DNA of 64,000 nucleotides, from the NCBI GenBank assembly GCA_002783405.1, contig PFGG01000075.1:124001-188000 (forward strand), read 5' to 3'. Source of the stretch: a bacterium (Candidatus Blackallbacteria) CG13_big_fil_rev_8_21_14_2_50_49_14. Its GTDB lineage: Bacteria; Cyanobacteriota; Sericytochromatia; UBA7694. Numbering within the stretch: the stretch's first letter is position 1; each line of letters opens with the position of its first letter. Made by a program: the position numbers and the translations under genes. Shown one piece after another: positions 18,130 through 26,900 of the stretch. The notes under the pieces are model-generated. The model had not been told where the DNA came from. It searched no databases and worked only from the letters and a program-made list of their open reading frames with translations.

Positions 18130-20094
18130 CTACCAGTCTTTTTGATCTGATTTTTTGGCATTCAAAAGTTTTTCAAGGTCTTCAAGCGGACGTGTCAGCA
18201 AATCCTCAGGCGTCAGCGCATTGTCTTGGGATTGAAAACGCTGAAAAAACTGTCTTGAGCGGTTCTCTTTTTCATTTTCCTCCATCGACTGCAGAAATTT
18301 TTGAACTTCCTGATCACTGAATTGATTTTGCGCCTGAGATCCTGATTGTCCTTGTTCTTGCGGTTTGGAGCTGCCTTGTCCTTTGGGCGGAGCAGAGGAT
18401 TTGGGCTGGGGTTTTCCTGAAGACTTATTTTGCTGATTCTTGCCCTGCTGCTCTTGCTGAGGAGTTCCCTGATTCGCATTTTGTTCTTGCAAAGCCTGAA
18501 GCTGGGCCTGCACGAAATCCCGGTTCTCTTGTGCCTGACTGTCCTCAGGGTTGATGGCCAAAGCTTTTTGATAGGCCTCTAAGGCCTGCTGCCAATTCTG
18601 TTGGGGATCAGCCCCCTGATGCCCCTGGCGGTAATAGCTATTGCCCAGGTTATACCAGGTTTGCGCCAGCTCACGGGGATTGCCATCTAAACTCAAGGCC
18701 CGGCGATAGGCCTCACTGGCCTGATCATATTTTTTCTGCTGGTAAAGCGCATTGCCCTTATTATAATAAAGACGCGGTTCAGAAGGAGCCGCTTGAATCC
18801 CCTGTTCAAATGCCTGAAAACTTTGTTCGTATTTTTTTTCACGGTAGGCTTTTTGAGCTGCACGATCCGCCAGAAAGGGGGCCCAAGGCCAAATCCAAGC
18901 ACTTTGCAAAAGAAAAAAGCAGCCAACAACCATTCCCTGCCGTAAAACACCCCTTAAAAGACGGGGAAAAATCCATCGCGAAGACATACGTTCAAACCAC
19001 TCCACACTCAAAACTTTCAATCGCTCTATTATTTTCGCAAGCAGGAACTCCCACCCCCACAAAAGCAAAGCCAACCCCAAATACCATTGGAAGCGTTCCT
19101 CATAGCTGCGCAGTTCTGTTCCTGAACCCGTTCCAAGCGGCAACTCACGTCGCACCCTGTCCAATTCACGCAAAAGCCGCAAAGGTTGTTCCACATGCGC
19201 ATAAGCCCCCCCGCCTGCGCTGGCCATGCTTTTCAGCACCCCCTCATTGAGACGGGTGACAACGGGTTCCCCCTGATATTGTTTATAACCGACCGAGCCC
19301 CAATTGTCATTGGCTTCAGGAATTCTCGCTCCGCCTGTGGTGCCCACCCCCACGGTAAAAATTCGCGTGCGGGCTGAACGCAATTTTTTAACGGCCTCAA
19401 CGGCATTGCCCTCATGGTTTTCGCCATCACTGAAGATGATCAAGACTTTCCCACGCTCAGAGCTGCGCTCAAAGCGCTCTTTGGCAAGTTGGGTCAAGGC
19501 AGGAATATTGGTACCCCGTGAAGGCAACATGGCTGGGTCGATATCTGTTAAAAGCGTATCCAATGCTGCATAATCATTGGTAAAGGGCACCACTGAAAAA
19601 GCTTCTCCTGAAAAAACAGCCAGCCCCACCCGATCATTGCTTAAACGGCTCAAAACCTGACGAATCATCTGCTTGGCTGCTTCCAGGCGATTGGGATACA
19701 GATCGGCAGCCTTGCTACTGTCTGAAATATCCAGCGCCATGAGTAGATCAATTCCTTGATCCTGGCTTTCAGCCAAAACAGGTGGTCCTTGAGGACGGGC
19801 CAAAGCGATCACCAGACAGGCCAGAATCATCAAGTGCAAGCCCAAGGGTAAAAGATACTGTAAGCGCAGGGGTTGAAAGCCTTGTCTTGGCCAAAGATCC
19901 TTTGCCACCCAAGTTTCAAAAGCAGTGTGCTGCTGCTTGCGATAGCGAAAACCCATCCAAAAAAATAAAGGAAAGGCCAAAAACAAAACCAGCACGGCGG
20001 GATAAGCAAGCCGAAGAAAGCCCAGATGCAGACTGACCCATCCTGTCAGCACCAAAAGGGTAAAAACAAGGAAGTACCTTTGCACTAATCGCAT
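18130..20094 (-). CDS. VWA-TPR membrane protein (BatB-BatC-like fusion)
   Basis: A 654-residue protein. ATG 20094 has GGAGAGG at good spacing; the longer frame would start at TTG. Two N-terminal helices precede a von Willebrand A domain with a complete MIDAS (DISDSS, SRGTNI, FSDGENHEG). A membrane helix near residue 320-340 and another near 375 lead into three TPR units (EPRLYYNKGNALYQQKKYDQA, AQTWYNLGNSYYRQGH, then ALEAYQKALAINPED). A Gln/Ser/Lys-rich tail ends the protein. BatB (VWA) and BatC (TPR) are usually separate genes of the aerotolerance operon; here they are one chain, and no BatA, BatD or MoxR gene adjoins. Confidence 0.85.
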   Translation of the reverse strand: MRLVQRYFLVFTLLVLTGWVSLHLGFLRLAYPAVLVLFLAFPLFFWMGFRYRKQQHTAFETWVAKDLWPRQGFQPLRLQYLLPLGLHLMILACLVIALARPQGPPVLAESQDQGIDLLMALDISDSSKAADLYPNRLEAAKQMIRQVLSRLSNDRVGLAVFSGEAFSVVPFTNDYAALDTLLTDIDPAMLPSRGTNIPALTQLAKERFERSSERGKVLIIFSDGENHEGNAVEAVKKLRSARTRIFTVGVGTTGGARIPEANDNWGSVGYKQYQGEPVVTRLNEGVLKSMASAGGGAYAHVEQPLRLLRELDRVRRELPLGTGSGTELRSYEERFQWYLGLALLLWGWEFLLAKIIERLKVLSVEWFERMSSRWIFPRLLRGVLRQGMVVGCFFLLQSAWIWPWAPFLADRAAQKAYREKKYEQSFQAFEQGIQAAPSEPRLYYNKGNALYQQKKYDQASEAYRRALSLDGNPRELAQTWYNLGNSYYRQGHQGADPQQNWQQALEAYQKALAINPEDSQAQENRDFVQAQLQALQEQNANQGTPQQEQQGKNQQNKSSGKPQPKSSAPPKGQGSSKPQEQGQSGSQAQNQFSDQEVQKFLQSMEENEKENRSRQFFQRFQSQDNALTPEDLLTRPLEDLEKLLNAKKSDQKDW

Positions 20095-20116
20095 CGCCAC
20101 CTCTCCAGCCCTGGGG

Positions 20117-20122
20117 TACAAT
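20117..20122 (+). promoter_or_regulatory. -10 box TACAAT giving a probably leaderless transcript
   Basis: GGGTACAAT with a four-of-six -35 (TCGCCA) 17 bases upstream. Its last base is only eight bases before the ATG at 20131, so the message should start at or next to the start codon. Confidence 0.55.
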
Positions 20123-20130
20123 GAAGCACG

Positions 20131-20901
20131 ATGTATCTTTCTAGCCGTTCAAATCCAAAAATTAAATATATACGTAGCTTACACCAAAAAAAGCATCGCG
20201 ATCAGCAGAATGAGTTTCTGATTGAAGGTCAAAATCTGGTTGAAGAAGCGTTACAAAGCAACTGGCCGCTGGTTCAGGTGCTTTATCTATCTTCGGTTTC
20301 ACGCCCCGAGGCAGCTGCTGGAGTTGAATGTCTGGAAGTTTCTGCAGAGGCCATGGCCTGGGCCAGCACGCTTGCTTCACCCCCTGATTATCTGGCGGTC
20401 GCAAAGCAACAGGCTATTCCCACGCCCCAACATTGCCACCCTTGTATTTTGGTGACTGCTCCCCTGCAAGACCCGGGCAATCTGGGAGCACTGCTGCGCT
20501 TGGCTGATGCCATGCATCTGACCGGCGTCTGGGTGGTGGGTTCTGGAGTTGACCCGTTTCACCCCAAGGTGATTCGGGGCGCCATGGGCTCAGCCCTGCG
20601 TGTGCCCATTCGGATCCTGGATTCCAGCAAAGAGCTGCTCCAATTGAAAGAACAGGGCTGGCAACTGCTCGCCACAGATGCGCATGGAAAAGCCTCAAGT
20701 TTTTCGCTTGCCTTTCCTGAAAAAACAGCTCTGCTCTTGGGCAGTGAAGGGCCTGGTCTGCCAACTGAACTGGCTGAACTTGCAGATCTGAGCGTGCGGA
20801 TTCCGATCCACACCCAGGTTGAATCTCTGAACGTGGTGACTGCTGCCGCCATGTTACTGCATGAATATTGCCGTCAATACCCCTTGGAAACACAGCGATG
20901 A
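20131..20901 (+). CDS. SpoU/TrmH-family RNA 2'-O-methyltransferase
   Basis: A 256-residue SPOUT enzyme that methylates a ribose 2'-OH in rRNA or tRNA using S-adenosylmethionine. The N-terminal substrate-binding domain (KIKYIRSLHQKKHRDQQNEFLIEGQNLVEEA region) is of the SpoU_sub type. The knotted catalytic domain shows the three motifs: LQDPGNLGALLRLADA, LLLGSEGPGLP and RIPIHTQVESLNVVTAAAMLLHE. The start codon lies almost at the predicted transcription start. It overlaps tatC by an ATGA. Which nucleotide is modified is unknown; the RNA methyltransferase TsnR/RlmB group is closest. Confidence 0.9.
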   Translation: MYLSSRSNPKIKYIRSLHQKKHRDQQNEFLIEGQNLVEEALQSNWPLVQVLYLSSVSRPEAAAGVECLEVSAEAMAWASTLASPPDYLAVAKQQAIPTPQHCHPCILVTAPLQDPGNLGALLRLADAMHLTGVWVVGSGVDPFHPKVIRGAMGSALRVPIRILDSSKELLQLKEQGWQLLATDAHGKASSFSLAFPEKTALLLGSEGPGLPTELAELADLSVRIPIHTQVESLNVVTAAAMLLHEYCRQYPLETQR

Positions 20902-21668
20902 ATACGCCCCACGATGATCCCCGTGAAATGAGTTTTATCGGGCATTTGTCCGAACTACGCAGGGCACTTGTCATTTCTGCCGTGGCAGTTCTTGTGGGGG
21001 CCATGGTTGGATTCTATTACCACAGTTGGTTTTTACAAACCCTGATGGGCCAGATCCCCGATGTGCGCTTCGTGATAGTTTCTCCTGCTGAAGGGCTCAG
21101 CGCCGTCTTGCGCCTCTCCATTCTGCTGGGACTTTTTCTGGCTCTGCCCGTTATTCTGCGCGAATTTTTCTGGTTTATTGGCCCCGCCTTTACACCCCGT
21201 CAACGTCTGCTGCTGATACCCGTTACCCTGGCGAGCTATGTGCTTTTTGTTTTAGGGGTTCTGTTCTCCTATGGCACACTCTTGCCTCTGGGGGTGCGTT
21301 TTCTGATTGGATTTACTCCCCCAGGCATTCAGCCCATGCTCTCGATTGGACGTTATATTGATTTCAGTACCACTCTACTATTTGGTACCGGCCTGCTCTT
21401 TCAGGTTCCTGTTCTGATGCTGGTTCTGGCTCTGCTGGGCGTCGTCAGACAAATTCAATTAAAAACGCGGCGTAAATATGTCTATTTTGGCAGTTTTGTC
21501 GTGGCAGCAGTGATTACACCCTCTGTCGATATTCTGACCCAGTCCCTGCTGGGGGGAACCCTGATTTTTCTGTTTGAATTGGGCTTGATTCTGATGGGCT
21601 TTGCCGAACGCTTACATGGAAAAACAGGCTCAAAAGAAGAGGCGTTCGAAGAAGAAGACGTCAAATAA
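20898..21668 (+). CDS. tatC: Sec-independent translocase subunit TatC
   Basis: The polytopic core of the twin-arginine translocase, which recognises RR signal peptides and exports folded proteins. The 256-residue chain begins with the conserved MSFIGHLSELRRAL motif and has six membrane segments, with FTPRQRLLLIPVTLASYVLF in the centre and VITPSVDILTQSLLGG near the end. ATG 20898 overlaps the methyltransferase stop. TatA/B partners are not in the window. The C-terminus is acidic. Confidence 0.93.
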   Translation: MNTPHDDPREMSFIGHLSELRRALVISAVAVLVGAMVGFYYHSWFLQTLMGQIPDVRFVIVSPAEGLSAVLRLSILLGLFLALPVILREFFWFIGPAFTPRQRLLLIPVTLASYVLFVLGVLFSYGTLLPLGVRFLIGFTPPGIQPMLSIGRYIDFSTTLLFGTGLLFQVPVLMLVLALLGVVRQIQLKTRRKYVYFGSFVVAAVITPSVDILTQSLLGGTLIFLFELGLILMGFAERLHGKTGSKEEAFEEEDVK

Positions 21669-21674
21669 TTGGCT

Positions 21675-22436
21675 TCAATCGGCCAACATCTGAAAAATAC
21701 CACTTTCCTGAGACAGATAGGATAACGAAAAAAAAGCAACATGTATTGGATTCCAATTATCCTGTTCTTTCACAAAACGCAGCATATAATTAAAATTTAA
21801 GCGAATACTGGGATTTAATTGCCAAGCAACCCCCACCACACTGCGGTTTTGATTCAGCCCCTCATTTAAATCAAAGAAAAACTCACTCGAAACAAAAGGC
21901 GTCCACACCCGATCCGGCGTATCAAAACTAAAGGCCAACCTGTTGCGATAGCGCCAACGCTGTTCCTGAGATCGGATTCTGTATTCAAGGCGTTGACGGT
22001 TGGCCCAGCTCAACCAGGGAAGCAAACGTCCTCTTAAGAGGGGTTCGAACTCCAAACGATGTTCTTCGACAAACTGATGCTCAGGCAAGCGCTGATTCGC
22101 AGCCTGGGTGAAATGGGTTGCCACACTGAAATTGGGAGTAACCTCCCAAATTGGCCCCAAACGCCACAGCAATTGGTGCATTTCAGGAAAAACAGGCCCC
22201 TCCTGTAACTCTGTATAGACACGAAAGCGATCGGGAATGAAATCATGCCAACCCAACTTCGCTTCTGGCTCAGAAGTCAGCGTCAATTGAAACTCACTGG
22301 CCAGCCAAATTTCAGATTTAAAAGTCTGTGCTTGAGCAGCTGAGCAGCCAAAACTGAAACTGAGACAGAGAAAAATCAGGTTGCAAATTGGGGAGGCCTT
22401 CAAAATTGAACGCTTCAGTGTTTCTGTACCAACCAT
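21675..22436 (-). CDS. DUF2490-type outer-membrane beta-barrel protein
   Basis: A 253-residue protein with a signal peptide (residues about 15-37, ending AAQA). The rest alternates aromatic and polar residues as in a small outer-membrane barrel (SEIWLASEFQLTLTSE; WLSWANRQRLEYRIR; RYRNRLAFSFDTP; PFVSSEFFFDLN). The RWRYRNRL and EEHRLEF blocks match the DUF2490 pattern. Its start overlaps the end of the L,D-transpeptidase gene by 22 bases, so the two are co-transcribed envelope genes. Confidence 0.75.
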   Translation of the reverse strand: MVGTETLKRSILKASPICNLIFLCLSFSFGCSAAQAQTFKSEIWLASEFQLTLTSEPEAKLGWHDFIPDRFRVYTELQEGPVFPEMHQLLWRLGPIWEVTPNFSVATHFTQAANQRLPEHQFVEEHRLEFEPLLRGRLLPWLSWANRQRLEYRIRSQEQRWRYRNRLAFSFDTPDRVWTPFVSSEFFFDLNEGLNQNRSVVGVAWQLNPSIRLNFNYMLRFVKEQDNWNPIHVAFFSLSYLSQESGIFQMLAD

Positions 22437-23476
22437 TTTTGATAATTTTCATAGACAAAGGGTTGAACAGGCTTTTTAAAAATTTCAATCGGTGTGCCCA
22501 CAGGGACATGGCTGAAAACCCATTTGGCACCCCCAATATTTAACCACTCCCCATCTTTCTGAACCCATTTATTGCTGAGTCTTAAACAGCCATGAGAGGC
22601 GGGCGTGCCCAATAAATAAAGATAGGATTCGCCAACCAGCCCATGGTTGCCATATTCAAAGCTGAAATTGGGCACAAGAATGGTGGTCCAAAAGGGCATG
22701 ACCGATTCATAAAGCGTCGATTTCGGCGAGGCGATTTTGGGCCCCAGCTTAAAACGGCCTGTGGGTGTAATTTTACCAGGCGCCGCACTGGAGGTGAGTA
22801 AACGCTGAACAATTTCACCTTTATAGGTGATCAGATAATACTGACGCTGAGGGGCATCCGCAGACATAGAATGGTAAATATTCACCCAAACATGCCAATC
22901 CTGGGGATTTTTCTCAAAATCAGAGTCTGTTTCACGCGGAAAAACCGTCGCCGGAAAGGGTTTGCTGTAAACCCGCAGATTGCGGGGTGCAACTCCCGGA
23001 TATTGAAGCTGCACGCGTAAATCCTTGCGACCAGGGGATTGAAAAATAAGCTCGGCTTGCGTCACACCACTGGCAGGGATTTTAAAGCGTATCTTTTGTT
23101 TAGACAAAGGCATTTGATTATAGCCAAGATCGGCATAGCTGATCTCTCCTTCAAGAGGAAAAGCAGAAGCTGGAAGAGAAGCTGCATTTTCAAGCGAAAT
23201 ACGCAAAGAACTGCGCACTCCTTCTGTAAAATCAGGCAATTCTACTTTTAAACTCAATTTCAAAGGCCCAGAGGTCGGGGTTGAACTGGGCAAGGGTGTA
23301 AAAACAGGAAAGGGCGTTGGACTGGGGCTTTGAATGGGTTTTGGGGTGGTAGAGGGAATAATTTCGGGGTAATCGCTTAAATCTGGAGAGGGAACAGGCT
23401 CATAGGGTTGAGCCCAAGCAGGAAGATAAAATGATGTTAAAAGTACGCTTGCTGTGATGGCAAGAAAAATTCGCAT
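22415..23476 (-). CDS. L,D-transpeptidase (YkuD domain)
   Basis: A 353-residue exported enzyme that forms 3-3 peptidoglycan cross-links or attaches proteins to peptidoglycan. A signal peptide (residues 1-22, LTSFYLPAWA) is followed by a Pro/Ser/Thr-rich linker, a beta domain (about 75-165) and the YkuD catalytic domain (about 190-340) with the active-site block ASHGCLRLSN. The conserved His upstream lies in YGNHGLVG. It is the only peptidoglycan enzyme in the window. Confidence 0.9.
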   Translation of the reverse strand: MRIFLAITASVLLTSFYLPAWAQPYEPVPSPDLSDYPEIIPSTTPKPIQSPSPTPFPVFTPLPSSTPTSGPLKLSLKVELPDFTEGVRSSLRISLENAASLPASAFPLEGEISYADLGYNQMPLSKQKIRFKIPASGVTQAELIFQSPGRKDLRVQLQYPGVAPRNLRVYSKPFPATVFPRETDSDFEKNPQDWHVWVNIYHSMSADAPQRQYYLITYKGEIVQRLLTSSAAPGKITPTGRFKLGPKIASPKSTLYESVMPFWTTILVPNFSFEYGNHGLVGESYLYLLGTPASHGCLRLSNKWVQKDGEWLNIGGAKWVFSHVPVGTPIEIFKKPVQPFVYENYQKWLVQKH

Positions 23477-23551
23477 GTAAGGGTTCCAATCGTCAGGGAT
23501 AAAGTGTGATTTTCTCTAGCTCAAGAGGTTATTCTTTTACCTTTCTCATGA

Positions 23552-23560
23552 TGGTACAAT
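23552..23560 (+). promoter_or_regulatory. Extended -10 promoter TGGTACAAT (AtpZ/I-like gene)
   Basis: Extended -10 element 53 bases ahead of the chosen start. It overlaps an upstream in-frame ATG (23559), which therefore cannot be in the transcript. Confidence 0.55.
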
Positions 23561-23612
23561 GCGCAGGGGATGTCAATCAGATAGTCAGGCAATTCCCGGG
23601 AATTCTGACAAA

Positions 23613-23870
23613 ATGGAGCAATTGATGGGGCACGGTCTGGATTTGGCCTTTAGCATGGTTTCACCCATGATTTTTGGTCTTTTTTTTGGATTGTATCTGG
23701 ACAAAGTCCTGCATACCCAACCGCTCTTCATGCTGAGCCTTACCCTGTTGGGAATCGCAACAGGATTTTGGAGCATTTTGAAGCAAGCGTATGGAATTCG
23801 CCCCGCCTCTGAAGACACTGCAAAGATCGAAACTGAAAATAAAACGCCTCACGAAAACAAAGATCCTTAA
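23613..23870 (+). CDS. AtpZ/AtpI-family membrane protein
   Basis: An 85-residue protein with two membrane helices (residues about 9-29 and 37-58) separated by the family's GLYLDK turn. The pattern SPMIFGLFFGLYLDK and TLLGIATGFWSI is that of AtpZ/AtpI-like proteins that usually precede ATP synthase genes and assist c-ring assembly or Mg/Ca transport. Here no ATP synthase gene adjoins; instead the NHL protein follows after 44 bases. The start at 23613 was chosen because the longer frame begins inside the promoter. Confidence 0.75.
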   Translation: MEQLMGHGLDLAFSMVSPMIFGLFFGLYLDKVLHTQPLFMLSLTLLGIATGFWSILKQAYGIRPASEDTAKIETENKTPHENKDP

Positions 23871-23914
23871 AACTTGGGCTTGAATCATAAAACAGGGACA
23901 GACGGGGTAAAGAT

Positions 23915-26900
23915 ATGGCACGCGGAGATATAGATGAGCGCATTCTCAAACAGGCCTTAATTGAGCGTGGCCTGGTAGAAGCCTCAGCCCTTGAAAATCT
24001 GGTCAATGAGCAAAAAGAACGTTTTCAAACCGTCCAAAAAACCTTGCCTGGTTTTTCTTTTCTGATCAATCTCGATAAACATTCCCTCGAAATTCGGGAC
24101 ACCATTTCTGGAGAGCTGAAAAAATCACTGGTTCTCAACGCAAAGGCCGAAGCCTATGATCCAGATAACTGGGAAACCTGGGGCAGTTCCCCCCTGCTCG
24201 CCGACAAAACAGATGGCACCCTGACCACACGCCAGGAAAGGGGCCCGCTCAATATCTACGGTCTGATTACTTTTCCTGAAGGAAGCTATCTCTATAATAA
24301 TGGCCGTCTGGATACCGAGTTTCTGGGGCTGAGTGACCATGCTTACTTTAATGGGCTTTACAAAGGAAAACCCACAACCGCGCCCTATGACCTCTTTCTT
24401 TCCCGCGATCATTCACAACTCTGTATCACGGATCGGGGTGCTGGCACCTTGCGGATTATTTCCACAACCGACTTCAGCGAAAAAGGCCCCTTTTCGATCC
24501 GCGAGCCGGGCAGCAACCTGAGCCTCAATCTTGCCCAGGATACCGCACACAAACGAATTTTTATTACCGACAATCAAACCTCTAACCTCTATATCCTTAA
24601 CCAGGAGACGATGAGCATCGAAAGACAACGGGTCGGTTTAGGGGTTCTGGGCAATATTTTACTGACCCCCGACAGTCAGCACCTTTACCTGCTCACCCTA
24701 AAACCCAATCAAAATCTCGTCTATTTAAATACCCACAGTTTTTCCCAGGAAAAAACCGTGAAGTTAAAAGGGGATCTGTTTAAAGCCAATAGCAGTGACC
24801 CCGCCGATCTGATGGCCCTCTCCCCAGATTTAAAACAATTGCTGGTCATGAGCTATTTGAATGACCCCACCCCCTTCACACCGATTATCAGCGTGCTGGA
24901 AACCGACGGCGTAAAAACAGTCAGACGCTATTCAATCAAAGAAGAGGGCAAACCCAGTCAAATCGCCTTTGCGCATAAAAACCCATTTTTGGAACATGCC
25001 CGCCGTCTGGAGGACATGCTGGTCGATGCCCGTTTAATTGAACCGCGCGCGCTTTGGGAACTCAAACGGGAACTCAGAGAATTGGAAGGTCTTGAACCCG
25101 AAGAAGAAAATACAGGCAGTTCACGTGGCAAAGAGTCTGCTGAAGAACCTGAAGCAGCCGACAAAGAAGAAGTTCAGGAAACAGCCCCCGAAGAAACACC
25201 TGAAGAAAAAACAGACGAACCTGAATTTTTAGAAATAGAACAGCATATTATTGATATCGCCGTCCTGCGCAAAGATCAGCAGAACAAAGATGAACTCAAT
25301 CTGACCCCCAACAAAGCCCCTAAAATTGATCTGCCTCGAGAAGCCCTCGATGAAATCATCGATATTATGGTGCAAACTTTTCAAAAACAGGTTGACGAAG
25401 AAATCAGCGACTACCCCGATGTCATGTCCCGCCTGCGCGAAGAAGCTGAAAAAGTACGGCAAGAACTGGAAAACTTTGATTCTGTGATTGTACAGGTCGC
25501 CGATCTGTTCGAAGGCAAGTCCTTGCGCACAATTATTCTGCGCGAAGCAATCGTGATGATGCTGGACCTGAAAGCATCGATCAAAGAAGCGGGTGTGCGC
25601 ACCGTTCCCACCCATTGCCCCAATTGCCGTCAACCCCTCTTGGGCAGCTGGGATTGCGAAGCCTGTGGCTTTGAAATTGACAATGCTGAACGCTCTTTTA
25701 AACGCAGAACCGCCTCTGCCGAGGCCACTGCCAATTTGGCCCGCGGTCAGATCCTGGTTCCAGACCCTCTGGGTTTGCGAATTCTACAACTGAATCCGTT
25801 TAAATTTGTAAGCTGGAACCTCGACCCCGATCAACTCTCCTGTGATTACCCCGTAGACTGTCTGATGCTGCCCAACAATAACCTGCTGCTGGTGGATAAA
25901 GACGGGCATAAAATCATGGAGATCGGCAGCCGGGGCAAAATTTTCTGGACCTTTGATGCCCATGCCTCTGCCCGGCATCGTCTGAATGAGCCAGTTCGCA
26001 TTACCTATCGTTTTGAAGATGACCATTCCTTACGCTACCTGATCGTAGACCAGGGCAATCACCGGGTTTTTGAAACCGATAAGAACCACGAAATTCATTG
26101 GGAATTCGGCGTTCAAGGCGAAGAAGGGGAGCATGGAAAATATCTCGATACGCCCAGCGATATTCAATATACCCATGACAATACCTACCTGATCGCAGAT
26201 ACTGGCAACCACCGCGTGATTGAAGTCAAAGGCAGCACGATTGAACGGGAATGGGGCGAAAATCTGGGGCTCAAATCGCCGACCTGTGCTCAACGCCTGC
26301 TCAACGACCACACCCTGATTCTCGATGCCGGCAACTACCGTTTACTTGAACTCGACAGCCAGGGCCAAATCCTACGCGAATCGACCTATTTTACCCGCGA
26401 AATTGACGAGGAATTCCGGGTGGTGCATCCGATTAAAATGATTCGCCTGCTCAATAAAGACATTTTGATCATGGACGAAGACAAGCTGATTCAGGTCATG
26501 CTCAATCACAACAAGCTGGTTTGGTACTCCAAACTGGATGATCTGGCTTTCCAACCCCAGGTACAGGAAGGCGAGGTGGTCATTGATGAGTTTGGCAATG
26601 AGCGGCGAATCTACAAAGTCATCGATCACGGTGAAATGAAACCCGTACGCCTATCGCAAAAAATCAATTTCAAACGCATGCAGAAACTGATTTCAGCACG
26701 GCTCTCCAGTGCTTTAAAACCCGGCGAAGAAGAAGATCCCGATAAAATGAGTTCAATGGCTGCCGATCGCCTGCGCAGCCTCTTGGCCAACCGCAAAGCC
26801 GAACAGGCCAAAGCGATGCAGGAACTCAATCTTGAAACCTTCCAGCCTTCGGCGATTTTTCAGAAACCTGATCTGGAACTTCCCAATATCCGCCGTTACT

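Noticed and set aside
22030-22060. tRNA-like GGTTCGAAC string
   Set aside because: It is inside the DUF2490 gene and no cloverleaf could be drawn around it. No tRNA was found in any spacer.
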